Source of the DNA: Alteromonas sp. KUL49
GTDB lineage: Bacteria; Pseudomonadota; Gammaproteobacteria; Enterobacterales; Alteromonadaceae
Length of the DNA stretch: 64,000 nucleotides
Assembly (NCBI RefSeq): GCF_006538345.1
Contig: NZ_BJKL01000001.1
Coordinates: forward strand, 558,001 to 622,000
Direction of reading: 5' to 3'
Part shown: one piece after another, positions 19,244 to 28,207 of the stretch
How positions within the stretch are numbered: the first letter of the stretch is position 1
How the letters are laid out: every line of letters begins with the position of its first letter
The notes under the pieces: model-generated
What the model saw: the letters and a program-made list of their open reading frames with translations, nothing else
Database searches by the model: none
What the model was told of the DNA's origin: nothing
Program-made: the position numbers and the translations under genes

Positions 19244-20455
19244 CTAGCTCACAACATTGAGAGCGCGCATGATATTCATGCTAGGGAAACCATCAGCCAC
19301 CAGATTGTTCGCAATTTGATAGTTACGTATTCCTTCTCGCGTCGCTGGGCCAATAATGCCGTCAGGCTTTCCTACATCGAAACCAAGTGCATTGAGTTTT
19401 CTTTGTAACGAGATGATATCTGTCCGACTGTATGCCGGAAGCTCAGGAAGTGGACGAGTGATCCCTGATGCACCAGCTATCTTATCGGCCAACACACCCA
19501 CCGCAATGGCGTAAAATTCAGAGTTGTTCCATCGCATGATGACTCTAAAATTTGGATAGGCGATAAATGCTGGCCCTTCGTGACCCGCTGGCACAATCAC
19601 ATAGCCTTGAGTGTCACTTTCTCCAAGCATACTACCATCAGCTTTCGTTAACCCCATTTGACTCCAGTCAGTGATCGCTCGCCGTTGACGATAGCCTGAG
19701 CTTTGATAATCAAAATTTTCTGGAAGTACAACTTCACGACCCCAACGAAAGCCAGGTTTCCACCCTAAGTTAGCGAGAAAGTTGGCTGCTGAGGCGAGGG
19801 CATCTTCCTCACTTGCCCATAAGTTGATCTGACCGTCGTTGTCACCATCAATGGCGTAGTGTGTGTAAGCAGAGGGCATAAACTGCGTATGTCCCATCGC
19901 ACCGGCCCACGAGCCCACCATTTCCTCTTTGGACAGTGACTCTCTTTCGAATAACGCAACTGCCACTAAAAATTCCTGAGTAAAGTAAGTGCTTCTTCTT
20001 GGGTCGCAGGCAAGTGTTGCCAATGAATCAAGGACAGGCATCTTCCCTTTGTATGTGCCAAAGTTAGTTTCAAGGCCCCAAAAGGCAAGTAAATAGTGAG
20101 GGGGAATACCGTATTTGTCATTAAGCTGATTTAACAGGTCACGGTGTTTGCCAAACATTGCCTTACCTTTATCAGTGCGCCATTGAGTGACTCGCTTGGT
20201 AAAATACCCAGGAAAAGTTTGGACAAATTCCGGCTGGCTGCGATCGAGTTCGATTACCCGGGGCTGGTAGGTCAATGAAGGGAAAATAGCATCAATCGTT
20301 TGCTGTGACGCACCTTGTGCTATCGCCTTCTCTTGAAGGTTAACTTTACACTCGGCAAACTGTTCGGCTTCGTCAGCAAATGCCGTAGAAATGAATACCT
20401 GACTAATGAAGGAAAATAGTACCGCTTTTTTTGCGGCTGTTAATAATGAAGGCAT
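19244..20455 (-). CDS. lytic murein transglycosylase (MltB family) with peptidoglycan-binding domain
   Basis: A 403-residue enzyme that cleaves peptidoglycan between MurNAc and GlcNAc to give 1,6-anhydroMurNAc ends. It has a signal peptide (cleavage near TAFA|DEAE) but no lipobox, so it should be soluble in the periplasm. The catalytic Glu is at about residue 129 in FWGLETNFG, followed by the family block GAMGHTQFMPSAY and a DGDNDGQINLW calcium-like loop. The last 65 residues form a PG_binding_1 domain (LQRKLNALGFDVGKPDGIIG). It lies between phaB and phaZ but is on the minus strand, with its own hairpin downstream and phaZ's terminator upstream, so it is not part of the PHA operon. Confidence 0.93.
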   Translation of the reverse strand: MPSLLTAAKKAVLFSFISQVFISTAFADEAEQFAECKVNLQEKAIAQGASQQTIDAIFPSLTYQPRVIELDRSQPEFVQTFPGYFTKRVTQWRTDKGKAMFGKHRDLLNQLNDKYGIPPHYLLAFWGLETNFGTYKGKMPVLDSLATLACDPRRSTYFTQEFLVAVALFERESLSKEEMVGSWAGAMGHTQFMPSAYTHYAIDGDNDGQINLWASEEDALASAANFLANLGWKPGFRWGREVVLPENFDYQSSGYRQRRAITDWSQMGLTKADGSMLGESDTQGYVIVPAGHEGPAFIAYPNFRVIMRWNNSEFYAIAVGVLADKIAGASGITRPLPELPAYSRTDIISLQRKLNALGFDVGKPDGIIGPATREGIRNYQIANNLVADGFPSMNIMRALNVVS

Positions 20456-20508
20456 AGCAAATTCCCTTAAAGAAGAAACTCCATGCTATATCAAGCAATG
20501 CCAATAAA

Positions 20509-20538
20509 AAAGCCACTAGAGGTGAATCTAGTGGCTTT
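20509..20538 (-). terminator. rho-independent terminator of phaZ
   Basis: AAAGCCACTAGA pairs with TCTAGTGGCTTT around GGTGAA. On the minus strand it is followed by a T run, 21 bases after the phaZ stop. Confidence 0.88.
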
Positions 20539-20558
20539 GAATCGCTTAACTTCTGCTA

Positions 20559-21776
20559 CTAATCGTATTTATGGATAAAGTCGGTAATAAGAGGGCGAAT
20601 ATGTTTGCGGAATTTGGAACCACTAAAAATACCGTAGTGACCTGCACCTTGTTGAACATGATGTTTACGCATTGACTTAGGTATGTTTTTACAAATGTCT
20701 TGCGCTGCTTCAGTTTGGCCCAGGCCGCATATATCGTCGTCAGCACCTTCAACAGTAAGTAACGCTGTGTTGTCGATAGATTCAAAATCTACTGGTAGAC
20801 CTTCGTATTTAATAGCGCCACGAGCTAATTTGTTGTTTTTAAATACACTTTCTATGGTCTCTAAATAGAATTCTGCGGGTATATCAAGTACAGCCAGGTA
20901 TTCGTCATAGAAAGCTCTAAAACGATCAGCGTCTTCCTCCTCACCCATAAATAAGTTTTGATAAAAGTCCATGTATTTACGGATGTGAGATTGTTGATTC
21001 ATACTAATGAACCCACCCAGTTGCATAAAGCCGGGGTAAACTTGACGACCTTCGCCGGGATATCCGTAAGGCACCTTCATTATGGCCACGTTTCTGAACC
21101 ATGCCATGGAATGTTGGTTTGAAAAGTCATTCACCCGAGTTGGGTTACGGCTTGTGTCGATTGGTCCAGCCATTAAAGTAAGTGATTTCGGTACACACTT
21201 GTTTTTACGTTGAGCCATAACTGCGGTGGCAATCAGTGCTTGCACCGTAGGTTGGCATATCGCGATCATATGCGTACCTTCGCCCAAGTATTCCAAAAAG
21301 TTGATGAGGTAAGATACATAGCAATCAAAAGAGAATGGTCCTTCTTCTAAAGGAACTTCTCTGGCATCAGCCCAATCAGTCACATAGATTTCGTGGTCAG
21401 GTAACAATGCTTCTACCGTACCTTTAAGTAGGGTAGCAAAGTGTCCCGATAAAGGGGCCACAAGCAGCACCTTATGATCGTCGCTAATACCTTTGCGATT
21501 AAAATGTATAAGGTCACAGAAAGGCTTGCTAAGCACAATATCTTCTCTGACTTGGTAGCGACGCTTGTTAATTACGATCTCGTCTATATTAAATCCCAGC
21601 TTTTCATACCTGCGAGTCAGTCGCATTGCAGTTTCCAGCGAGGCGCGGGTGATGCGACCAGGAAGGGTATGAGAAAACAAGTTCGCGGGGTTATTTGCGA
21701 CATCGTTCATTAGGCTAAAGCCTTCATGCATGATGTGCGCTCCGCGAGTAAAGAAGTCGTACGTTTGATAGTTCAC
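20559..21776 (-). CDS. phaZ: intracellular polyhydroxyalkanoate depolymerase
   Basis: The 405-residue alpha/beta hydrolase matches the intracellular depolymerase family that mobilises stored PHB granules. In place of a serine lipase box it has ICQPT with Cys at about residue 174, the Cys nucleophile known for the PhaZ1 type of Cupriavidus necator. An Asp region (GADDDICGLGQTEAA) and a late His (QGAGHYGIFSG) complete the triad. There is no signal peptide. It lies after the two phasin genes on the same strand, but 161 bases and a terminator-like stretch separate it from them, so it may have its own promoter. Confidence 0.93.
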   Translation of the reverse strand: MNYQTYDFFTRGAHIMHEGFSLMNDVANNPANLFSHTLPGRITRASLETAMRLTRRYEKLGFNIDEIVINKRRYQVREDIVLSKPFCDLIHFNRKGISDDHKVLLVAPLSGHFATLLKGTVEALLPDHEIYVTDWADAREVPLEEGPFSFDCYVSYLINFLEYLGEGTHMIAICQPTVQALIATAVMAQRKNKCVPKSLTLMAGPIDTSRNPTRVNDFSNQHSMAWFRNVAIMKVPYGYPGEGRQVYPGFMQLGGFISMNQQSHIRKYMDFYQNLFMGEEEDADRFRAFYDEYLAVLDIPAEFYLETIESVFKNNKLARGAIKYEGLPVDFESIDNTALLTVEGADDDICGLGQTEAAQDICKNIPKSMRKHHVQQGAGHYGIFSGSKFRKHIRPLITDFIHKYD

Positions 21777-21851
21777 TACGTGGCTCCTGTAGTTGATGAA
21801 AAGCTGGGTGACGGTAGGGTCAACAAATGAGTCATCGTAAGTTTAGCGTGT

Positions 21852-21901
21852 AAAAAAACAAAAGGCGGAGAATCGCATGAGATCACACGAATCATACCGC
21901 C
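21852..21901 (-). terminator. possible terminator after the phasin genes
   Basis: On the minus strand GGCGG (21901-21897) can pair with CCGCC (21868-21864), followed by TTTTGTTTTTTTA. The stem is short and the loop long, so the T-rich tail is the stronger argument. Confidence 0.4.
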
Positions 21902-21937
21902 AGTCATCTTTTTGCACATTGTGGCTTTACAGCAAAC

Positions 21938-22267
21938 TTACTTTTTAGGAGTAAAGTCAACAGTCATGTCTTTGAACATTTCTGTAGCTTTCTGACCTGC
22001 ATCAGTAAGAATGGCATAGCTGCTTTTTGCTGTTTCAGAAACAGTTTCTTGCAAAGTTTCCATATAAGCTTTTTGAGTTTCAGCAAGTGCCATCACGTCT
22101 TTTTGCTGAGACGCTTTTTCAAAATACGCCATTCCTTCAGAAAGCAGTGAAGAATATAGTGTGTTTTGCTTCTCAGCTAGCTCTTGCATAGTGCTCATGT
22201 TCAACGTTGCCAAGTCAGTCATTGGCTTCATTGCTGTTTTAAACTGCTCATTCATTTGTTCAAACAT
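21938..22267 (-). CDS. phasin family protein (short)
   Basis: A 109-residue, mostly helical protein with the Phasin_2 pattern: amphipathic helices, EQMNEQFKTAMKPMTDLATLN, and a late ETVSETAKSSYAILTDAGQKATEMF. Phasins coat PHA granules and control their size. ATG at 22267 has GGAG at a suitable distance; a GTG four codons earlier overlaps that site and is less likely. It is 49 bases downstream of the second phasin gene and probably in one transcript with it. Both genes are downstream of the three PhaR-type palindromes. It ends with Lys-Lys and lacks the basic tail of its neighbour. Confidence 0.85.
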   Translation of the reverse strand: MFEQMNEQFKTAMKPMTDLATLNMSTMQELAEKQNTLYSSLLSEGMAYFEKASQQKDVMALAETQKAYMETLQETVSETAKSSYAILTDAGQKATEMFKDMTVDFTPKK

Positions 22268-22316
22268 GGGTTTCTCCACGGTGTTAAGTTAGTAAAAGTT
22301 AAGGTCTTACTGGGTA

Positions 22317-22931
22317 CTATTTAGTTGATGTTTTAGGTGTTGCTGTTTTCTTCGGTGCTGTTGTGCGTCTAGCGCGAGTCGCGGGCTTCTTTGGTGCAGG
22401 TTCTGCCGCTGGCTCGACTTTCGCTTCTGTAGTAGCTGGTTTGGCTTCTACTTTAGCAACGGGTTCAGCTTTGGCTTCAACAGGTTTCGGTTCTGCTTTA
22501 GACGCTGGCTTTGGCGCTGCTTTCTTAGCTGCAGGTTTAGGCGCAGCTTTCGTTGTTTTTGCTGGTGCTTTTGGCGCAGGTGCAACTTCCGCTTTCGCTT
22601 CTTCCGCTAAAGCAACACTCTCATCAATAGAAGACTTCATCGCTAGTGTTACGTCGTCCCGTAATACGCTCAGTGCACTGTAAGTTTCTTTTGTCGCATT
22701 TGTAAAACGGTCACGCATTGACTCTGCGTAATCAGACTGCGCCGCCAACATACCCTTTACGGTCGGTTGTGCTGATACCGCCTGCATAAAATTCACACTG
22801 TCGCTCAACAACCCTGTGAATAGTGCCGTTTGATGACCTGATAATGTTTCTAACGTTTTGGTATTTGCGGCAATAACCGTATTCACTGGCTTTGCACTTT
22901 TTTTCAGTTGTTCTGAAAGTTGTCCGAACAT
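22317..22931 (-). CDS. phasin with long Ala/Lys/Pro-rich basic C-terminal tail
   Basis: A 204-residue protein in two parts. Residues 1 to about 105 look like a phasin helix bundle (QLSEQLKKSAKPVNTVIAANTKTLE, then TKETYSALSVLRDDVTLAMKS). Residues of about 115-204 are low-complexity, with repeated PKPAAKKAAPKPASK and TRARRTTAPKK units, like the histone H1-type tail of Pseudomonas PhaF. That tail binds DNA and ties granules to the nucleoid at division. The same role is inferred here. ATG 22931 is preceded by GGGGAGGA; a GTG one codon earlier is possible. It is the first gene after the palindrome cluster. Confidence 0.85.
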   Translation of the reverse strand: MFGQLSEQLKKSAKPVNTVIAANTKTLETLSGHQTALFTGLLSDSVNFMQAVSAQPTVKGMLAAQSDYAESMRDRFTNATKETYSALSVLRDDVTLAMKSSIDESVALAEEAKAEVAPAPKAPAKTTKAAPKPAAKKAAPKPASKAEPKPVEAKAEPVAKVEAKPATTEAKVEPAAEPAPKKPATRARRTTAPKKTATPKTSTK

Positions 22932-22998
22932 CACATCCTCCCCTGAAGTACTAAACGTACGCAGACCGACTGCATGTATGGTTGCATCACGATGTAAA

Positions 22999-23013
22999 TG
23001 CTGCGTTGCAGCA
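22999..23013. promoter_or_regulatory. PhaR operator candidate 1
   Basis: TGCTGC-GTT-GCAGCA is a perfect palindrome containing CTGC-N3-GCAG, the pattern reported for PhaR of Paracoccus. It is 68-82 bases before the tailed phasin start. Confidence 0.75.
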
Positions 23014-23061
23014 AAGCTTGATTAAATAATAATCAGAGTTTTTGGTAGGGTCAAGACTATT

Positions 23062-23078
23062 TTGCTGCGCTGCAGCAA
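23062..23078. promoter_or_regulatory. PhaR operator candidate 2
   Basis: TTGCTGC-GCT-GCAGCAA has perfect 7-base arms. Its centre is 64 bases from that of candidate 1. Confidence 0.75.
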
Positions 23079-23114
23079 GGATCATTAGAACATATTTGAC
23101 TATGTATAGACGTT

Positions 23115-23137
23115 CTTATGCTGCTTTGCAGCATAAG
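23115..23137. promoter_or_regulatory. PhaR operator candidate 3
   Basis: The arms CTTATGCTGC and GCAGCATAAG are perfect over ten bases around TTT. The centre is 56 bases from candidate 2 and 35 bases after the phaR stop. Confidence 0.75.
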
Positions 23138-23171
23138 AAGCGGTAACTGCTAATAAAAAATCACTAACGTT

Positions 23172-23609
23172 TTATTCTTTATCGCTTTTTTTATTGGAAT
23201 ACGGCGGAGACCACATTTCCATATTTTGTTCCATGATTTTGTTGAACAAAGAAAAAGGCGAGTTAGATACCACGTTTTGCATCATTGCGTGCATCTTATC
23301 TTGCTGTTCAATAAAGGCTACGAGGCTTTGCTCCAAGTATTGTCGCAGATAGACTTGCATGTCAGAGTCGTAGTATCGAATGAGTTGCTTCAACAAAGTA
23401 TTAGTCAGGAGAGCTTGGTTATCATTGCTCTCTGACTCGCTGATAATCTGCAGCAAAATACTTTTAGTGACGTCCTCACTGCTCTTTGAGTCAACCACAC
23501 AGAACTCCTCGCGTTGATCTATTAATGCTTTGATACCTTCTAAATTGATGTACTGACTCGTAGAGGTGTTGTACAAGCGGCGATTCGGGTATTTCTTAAT
23601 TGTGATCAT
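23172..23609 (-). CDS. phaR: polyhydroxyalkanoate synthesis regulator PhaR
   Basis: A 145-residue repressor. The N-terminal PHB_acc_N domain is clear (ITIKKYPNRRLYNTSTSQYINLEGI), followed by the PHB_acc domain and a polar C-terminus. In the family PhaR binds both PHA granules and DNA: when granules form it leaves the DNA and phasin genes are switched on. I chose ATG 23609 because it begins directly at the conserved MITIKKYPNRRLY; the open frame reaches 23654. It lies 110 bases after phaC and before the phasins, with its likely operators immediately downstream. Confidence 0.95.
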   Translation of the reverse strand: MITIKKYPNRRLYNTSTSQYINLEGIKALIDQREEFCVVDSKSSEDVTKSILLQIISESESNDNQALLTNTLLKQLIRYYDSDMQVYLRQYLEQSLVAFIEQQDKMHAMMQNVVSNSPFSLFNKIMEQNMEMWSPPYSNKKSDKE

Positions 23610-23630
23610 AGTGAGTCCAAAGTAAATGCC

Positions 23631-23668
23631 GCTGAATTGTGCAAAAAGCCACAATTACACAATTCAGC
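23631..23668 (-). other. inverted repeat between phaC and phaR
   Basis: The arms GCTGAATTGTG and CACAATTCAGC match over 11 bases around a 16-base spacer. It ends 21 bases before the phaR start, so in RNA it would be a leader or intercistronic hairpin. No T run follows on the minus strand. Confidence 0.55.
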
Positions 23669-23719
23669 TCAAGACGAGGAAAACTGAGAATACCGCATAG
23701 GTTAATTTCAGCGCAAATC

Positions 23720-25527
23720 TTACTGCATCTTTGTCGTAAATTCGGGAGTGATCTGCAAGCCCAAGCGTTTCTTGGCATAGCTCCCAGGTGCTGCTTCCAA
23801 TGCAGGGTATTTCTTGTGAGTCCCTGGTTTATCAATAGCAACCTTCTCACCATTCTTGTCTTCTAGCCACGCATACCAGTCAGGCCACCACGATCCTTTA
23901 TGCTCCGTGGCACCAGCAAACCACTCTTCTGCTGACGCGGGGGCATCTGTATTTGTCCAGTGAGGGTACTTACCCGTTTTGGTGGGATTTATTACACCCG
24001 CTAAATGACCCGAACCAGCCAATACAAATCGTGTATCGCCTGACGTAAGGTGGGTGCCTTTGTATGCGCCTTGCCACAACACGATATGGTCGGCTAGGGT
24101 TGCAAGAAAGTAGACTGGCATGTCTAAAGAGCCAAGATTAATGCCGACGCCATCCACTTTCACCTCATTGGGAATACGTAGTTTATTCTCCCAATAGGTC
24201 GTTCTGATGTATTCCTTGAAACAAGCTGCGGTAATATTGGTGGCGTCACTGTTCCAATAAAGAATATCGAATGCTGCCGGGTCTTGTCCTTTGAGGTAGT
24301 TATTGATGAAGTAAGACCAAAAGAGGTTGTTCTCACGCAGCAAGCTGAAGCTTAAACCCAATATTCTGCCGTCATACACACCTTTTAAATCAGCATGTTG
24401 TTCCATCATTGAAAGGGTGTCTTCGGTTATGTAGTTTCCGACTTCGCCGGGCTCGTCAAAATCTAGCAAAGTAGTTAGCAGCGTGAGCGATGCTATACGT
24501 TCGTCATTTTTAGCACGCAGGTAAGAGGCGGCAAGGGCGAGTAAAGTACCGCCGACACAAAAGCCAGTCATATTAACTTTTTCAGCGCCGGTTATATCGC
24601 AAACCACGTCTAGCGCGGCCAATGGACCCTCGTGCATGTAATTCGAGAACGCTTTCTCAGAGAGTTCTGCAGAGGGATTTACCCAAGAAATCATAAATAC
24701 ATTGTGACCGGCATCTAACAGCCCTTTCACCATGGATTTACGCTCATTTAAGTCCAAAATGTAGTACTTATTGATGAAGGGGGGGACGAACAACAATGGT
24801 GTTTCGAAGACAGTGTCTTGTGTAGGCGCGTAGTGAATCAGTTGTATTAAGTCGTTCTGGTAGACTATTTTTCCTTCGGTGTTGGCGATGTTTTCTCCCA
24901 GCGTAAATGCGGTCATATCGGTTTGGGTAATTTTAAAGGCTTCTAGCGGACTCTGTTCTAGGTCTCGCATAAAGTTTTGAATACCTTTGACCATGCATTT
25001 ACCCTGAGTTTTCAGTATTTCTTCACATACTTCAGGATTCGACAGTAGATAATTTGATGGTGACACCGAGTTGATGTACTGGCGGGTATAAAACTTGGCT
25101 TGCTGAGCTTGTCGGTCGTCTTTGAATTCCATAGCATCAACGGTGCTTTCCAACAGCTTAGCGTTGATGAGATACGCTTGCTTAAGATAGTTATATACCG
25201 GATTCTCGTCCCAATCAGGATGGGCAAAACGAGGATCTTTCCCTCGCTGCTCGACAACTGGATTAACTTGCTCACCCATCATTGCTTTGGTGGCTCGCTG
25301 CCACAATTCACTTTGCTGGGCAATAAACTCCATTTGTGATTGCATCACTTGTTGTGGGTCTATTTTTACGTCGGTATTCAGTAATGTTTGAAGATTATCG
25401 GGACTAAAAAAACAGGGGTATCCGTACTATCCGATTTATTAGTAAGTACATCTCGAACCATCGTATTAAACTGATGGGCATAGTGGTTCAAGATATTTAG
25501 CAAATCGTCATGTGCTTTTGCTTCCAC
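23720..25527 (-). CDS. phaC: class I poly(R)-hydroxyalkanoate synthase, with apparent frameshift near the N-terminus
   Basis: PhaC polymerises (R)-3-hydroxyacyl-CoA into PHA at the granule surface. A GTG at 25527 has AAGGAG seven bases upstream and encodes EAKAHDDLLNILNHYAHQF and onward. The frame breaks at seven T residues (plus-strand A run 25406-25412). Reading resumes one base back as SPDNLQTLLNTDV, and the rest is intact to 23720. With one more T the product is 602 residues, the class I length. The lipase-like box GFCVGG places the catalytic Cys at about residue 324 of the restored protein. The break is either a homopolymer error or a -1 shift; the site reads T TTT TTA in phase. As it stands, an internal start at 25348 would give 542 residues. 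Confidence 0.9.
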
Positions 25528-25790
25528 AGCGTGACTCCTTCTCGCCTACTGCTCTACTAGGTAGGGCAAATTCTCTGAGATCGCAGTGAACAATGGTCAT
25601 CGCCTTTCGCTAAATGCCATCGACAACATCACATCAATTAAGTGTATTTTCTATTGTTGACCCAAAACAGCAATGGTAGTGTTCACGTTATAGATTATCG
25701 TGCGACGTACCTACTTGATTTGAGTCAAGGTCGTTAGCATTTTCTGGCCTTTATCGAGTTTCAATAAGCCAGCTCACTTACCATCATGGC

Positions 25791-28109
25791 ATGTCACGTG
25801 ACGAAAAAACAATCAAAAGTGAAAAAAATTCTTTCCGCTTTAAACGGCTCCTCTGGCAACTTCTGCTGTTGTTTACCGTGGTTCTTGGGGCATATACCTT
25901 TTACCTTGATGCTCAAATTAAGCATTCGTTTACAGGGAACAAGTGGGAAGTACCCGCTCAGATATTCGCTCGTCCCTTGGTGATATCTCAATCCTTAGAA
26001 ATTACCCCTAAAGAAGTCATCGATGAGTTGCAACTGTTGGGCTATCGCAAGGTCGATAATGCTGATAGTAGTGGTGAATACAGTTATCACAACAGAGTAC
26101 TATCGGTTCAACGACGAGCTTTTCATTTTCCCGATGGTGCTGAACCACTTCGCCACATCACTTTTACTTGGGAAGGTGATCGAATAAAAAATATCGAGGA
26201 TCATTCTCTTGGAAGAACGCTCGGTAGCGTAAGGTTAGAACCCTGGTTAGTGACTAGAATGGTAAGTGCCAGTCACGAAGACAGAATGCTGCTAACCCTC
26301 GATACTATTCCAGAAATGTTACCCAAAGCGTTAACACTGGTTGAGGACCGTAATTTCTACAATCATCACGGTGTTGCACCTCTGTCGATTATTCGTGCGC
26401 TTATGGCCAACATTGCGGCGGGGCGAACAGTACAGGGCGGTAGTACACTTACTCAGCAGTTAGTTAAAAACCTGTATTTAACCCGTGAGAGAGCGATAAG
26501 TCGTAAAATCAAAGAAGCCTTAATGGCAGTGATTATTGATGCGCGTTACAGCAAATCACAAATCATTCAAGCATATCTTAACGAGGTATTTCTCGCCCAA
26601 AACGGCAACAAAGCCGTGCACGGATTCGGGTTAGCCAGCTATTTTTATTTTGATCGTCCAGCAAGTGAATTAAGCGTTCCAGAAATCGCTACCTTGGTCG
26701 CTATGATAAAAGGGCCATCCTATTACAATCCACGTAAATATCCCGACAGAGTCAAAGAGCGCCGTGATCTGGTGTTGCGTATTTTGTTTGAGGAAAACGA
26801 GATAGGCAGAGAAGAATACGAAAGCTACATCAATATGCCCTTGGGACTTGCGAGTGGAGCTAGTCTTGCCAGTGGTAAGCATCCTGCGTTTATGGCACAA
26901 GTAAGGAACGAGCTGAAAACGATTTTAGCCGACCCTAATTTACGAGATTCGGGAGTGAAAGTTTTCACTACGCTAGACATTGTGTCTCAACGTCGCGCAG
27001 AGCGAGCGTTGGCGGGCACCTTGTCAGGGCTTCAACAAGATCGTTCTGTTCCTTTGCAAGCTGCAATGGTAGTCACCAATATCGCCAAAGGTGAAGTCAG
27101 GGCGATGGTGGGCGGAAAGGACTTTGCTTTCAGTGGTTTTAATAGAGCATTGGATGCGAAACGCCCGATCGGCTCTTTGATCAAACCGGCCATTTATTTA
27201 GCGGCGCTGGAAAACCCAACCCAATATAACTTGGCAACTCCTCTTGAGGATAAGCCAATCCAACTTGAGACTGATCCCGGCGAGTATTGGTCACCGCAAA
27301 ATCACTCTAAAACATTCAGTGGTCAGGTGACTTTGCTGGATAGTTTGGTGGGTTCCTTGAACGTACCTACGGTTAATTTGGGGTTAGCACTAGGCTTGGA
27401 CGTGGTAGCGGACACTATTGCTCGTTTGGGTGTAGATGCCAATATTGAACAAGTACCCGCACTCACATTAGGCGCGTTGGCATTGTCTCCTTTTGAGACT
27501 AATCAAATGTATCAAACCCTATCTAATCAAGGACGCTACGTACCACTACACACGGTGACTTCTGTGTTAAGTGCTAATAATGCACTTATCTGGCGAGGTG
27601 CGGAGTTCTACGCACAACGCACTGAGGAAGATGCGGCGTACCTATTAAATTACGCCATGTATAAAGTCACCACACAAGGTACAGCAAAACGATTAGGTCA
27701 GCGTTTTCCATCAATAAATATGGCTGGAAAAACGGGTACAACAGATGACTACAGAGACAGTTGGTTCAGTGGCTTCGACCGTAACAACGTGACTACCATC
27801 TGGGTCGGTAACGATGACAATCAACCCATTAGCCTGACAGGCGCAGGTGGTGCATTACCTATTTTTATCGAGTATCAAAAACTACAATCACCCAAGTCGT
27901 TGTCTCGTCGGTTTCCTGATGGGCTGGGTATTGCCCACTTTGATACTGCTACGGGGAGTGTCGTCGAGGCGGGATGTCCTAACAGTTTAAGCGTACCGGC
28001 AATATTAGATGCTTTGCCACCAGTGCAATTGAATTGCGCAGGTCAACCGGTTCAAGAGCCTGAAGAGGAAGATGAAAAACCGTGGTGGAAGCGTTTATTT
28101 GGCTTATAA
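25791..28109 (+). CDS. mrcB: penicillin-binding protein 1B, bifunctional transglycosylase/transpeptidase
   Basis: A class A PBP that polymerises lipid II and cross-links peptidoglycan. The 772-residue protein has a short cytoplasmic tail, one membrane helix at about residues 23-43, and a UB2H-like domain (SLEITPKEVIDELQLLGYR) that in E. coli contacts LpoB. The GT51 transglycosylase has EDRNFYNHHGV and GGSTLTQQLVKN. The transpeptidase has the serine motif GSLIKP, SLN (SLNVPT) and KTGTT. The C-terminal end is acidic then basic (EEEDEKPWWKRLFGL). It is divergent from phaC over 263 bases. Confidence 0.96.
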   Translation: MSRDEKTIKSEKNSFRFKRLLWQLLLLFTVVLGAYTFYLDAQIKHSFTGNKWEVPAQIFARPLVISQSLEITPKEVIDELQLLGYRKVDNADSSGEYSYHNRVLSVQRRAFHFPDGAEPLRHITFTWEGDRIKNIEDHSLGRTLGSVRLEPWLVTRMVSASHEDRMLLTLDTIPEMLPKALTLVEDRNFYNHHGVAPLSIIRALMANIAAGRTVQGGSTLTQQLVKNLYLTRERAISRKIKEALMAVIIDARYSKSQIIQAYLNEVFLAQNGNKAVHGFGLASYFYFDRPASELSVPEIATLVAMIKGPSYYNPRKYPDRVKERRDLVLRILFEENEIGREEYESYINMPLGLASGASLASGKHPAFMAQVRNELKTILADPNLRDSGVKVFTTLDIVSQRRAERALAGTLSGLQQDRSVPLQAAMVVTNIAKGEVRAMVGGKDFAFSGFNRALDAKRPIGSLIKPAIYLAALENPTQYNLATPLEDKPIQLETDPGEYWSPQNHSKTFSGQVTLLDSLVGSLNVPTVNLGLALGLDVVADTIARLGVDANIEQVPALTLGALALSPFETNQMYQTLSNQGRYVPLHTVTSVLSANNALIWRGAEFYAQRTEEDAAYLLNYAMYKVTTQGTAKRLGQRFPSINMAGKTGTTDDYRDSWFSGFDRNNVTTIWVGNDDNQPISLTGAGGALPIFIEYQKLQSPKSLSRRFPDGLGIAHFDTATGSVVEAGCPNSLSVPAILDALPPVQLNCAGQPVQEPEEEDEKPWWKRLFGL

Positions 28110-28118
28110 AAAAACTCC

Positions 28119-28158
28119 GAGGGACTGACAGAAAACCTCTGAATCTTCTGTCAGCCTC
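28119..28158 (+). terminator. hairpin after mrcB
   Basis: GAGG-GA-CTGACAGAA pairs with TTCTGTCAG-CCTC. A ten-base palindrome CTCCTAGGAG (28156-28165) follows. There is no T run, so it may be an RNA end structure rather than a classical terminator. Confidence 0.45.
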
Positions 28159-28207
28159 CTAGGAGCAAGGCCCAATGGGAGACAGGCTTAGGGGGAACAA
28201 TTCGTTT

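Noticed and set aside
22363..22683. 106-codon open frame on the + strand, rich in Ala and Gly
   Set aside because: It is the mirror of the Ala/Lys/Pro repeats of the tailed phasin on the other strand; no ribosome site and no plausible protein features.
28119..28200. Possible riboswitch or small RNA downstream of mrcB
   Set aside because: The hairpins are real but no known RNA family pattern or promoter could be recognised; listed only as a hairpin.
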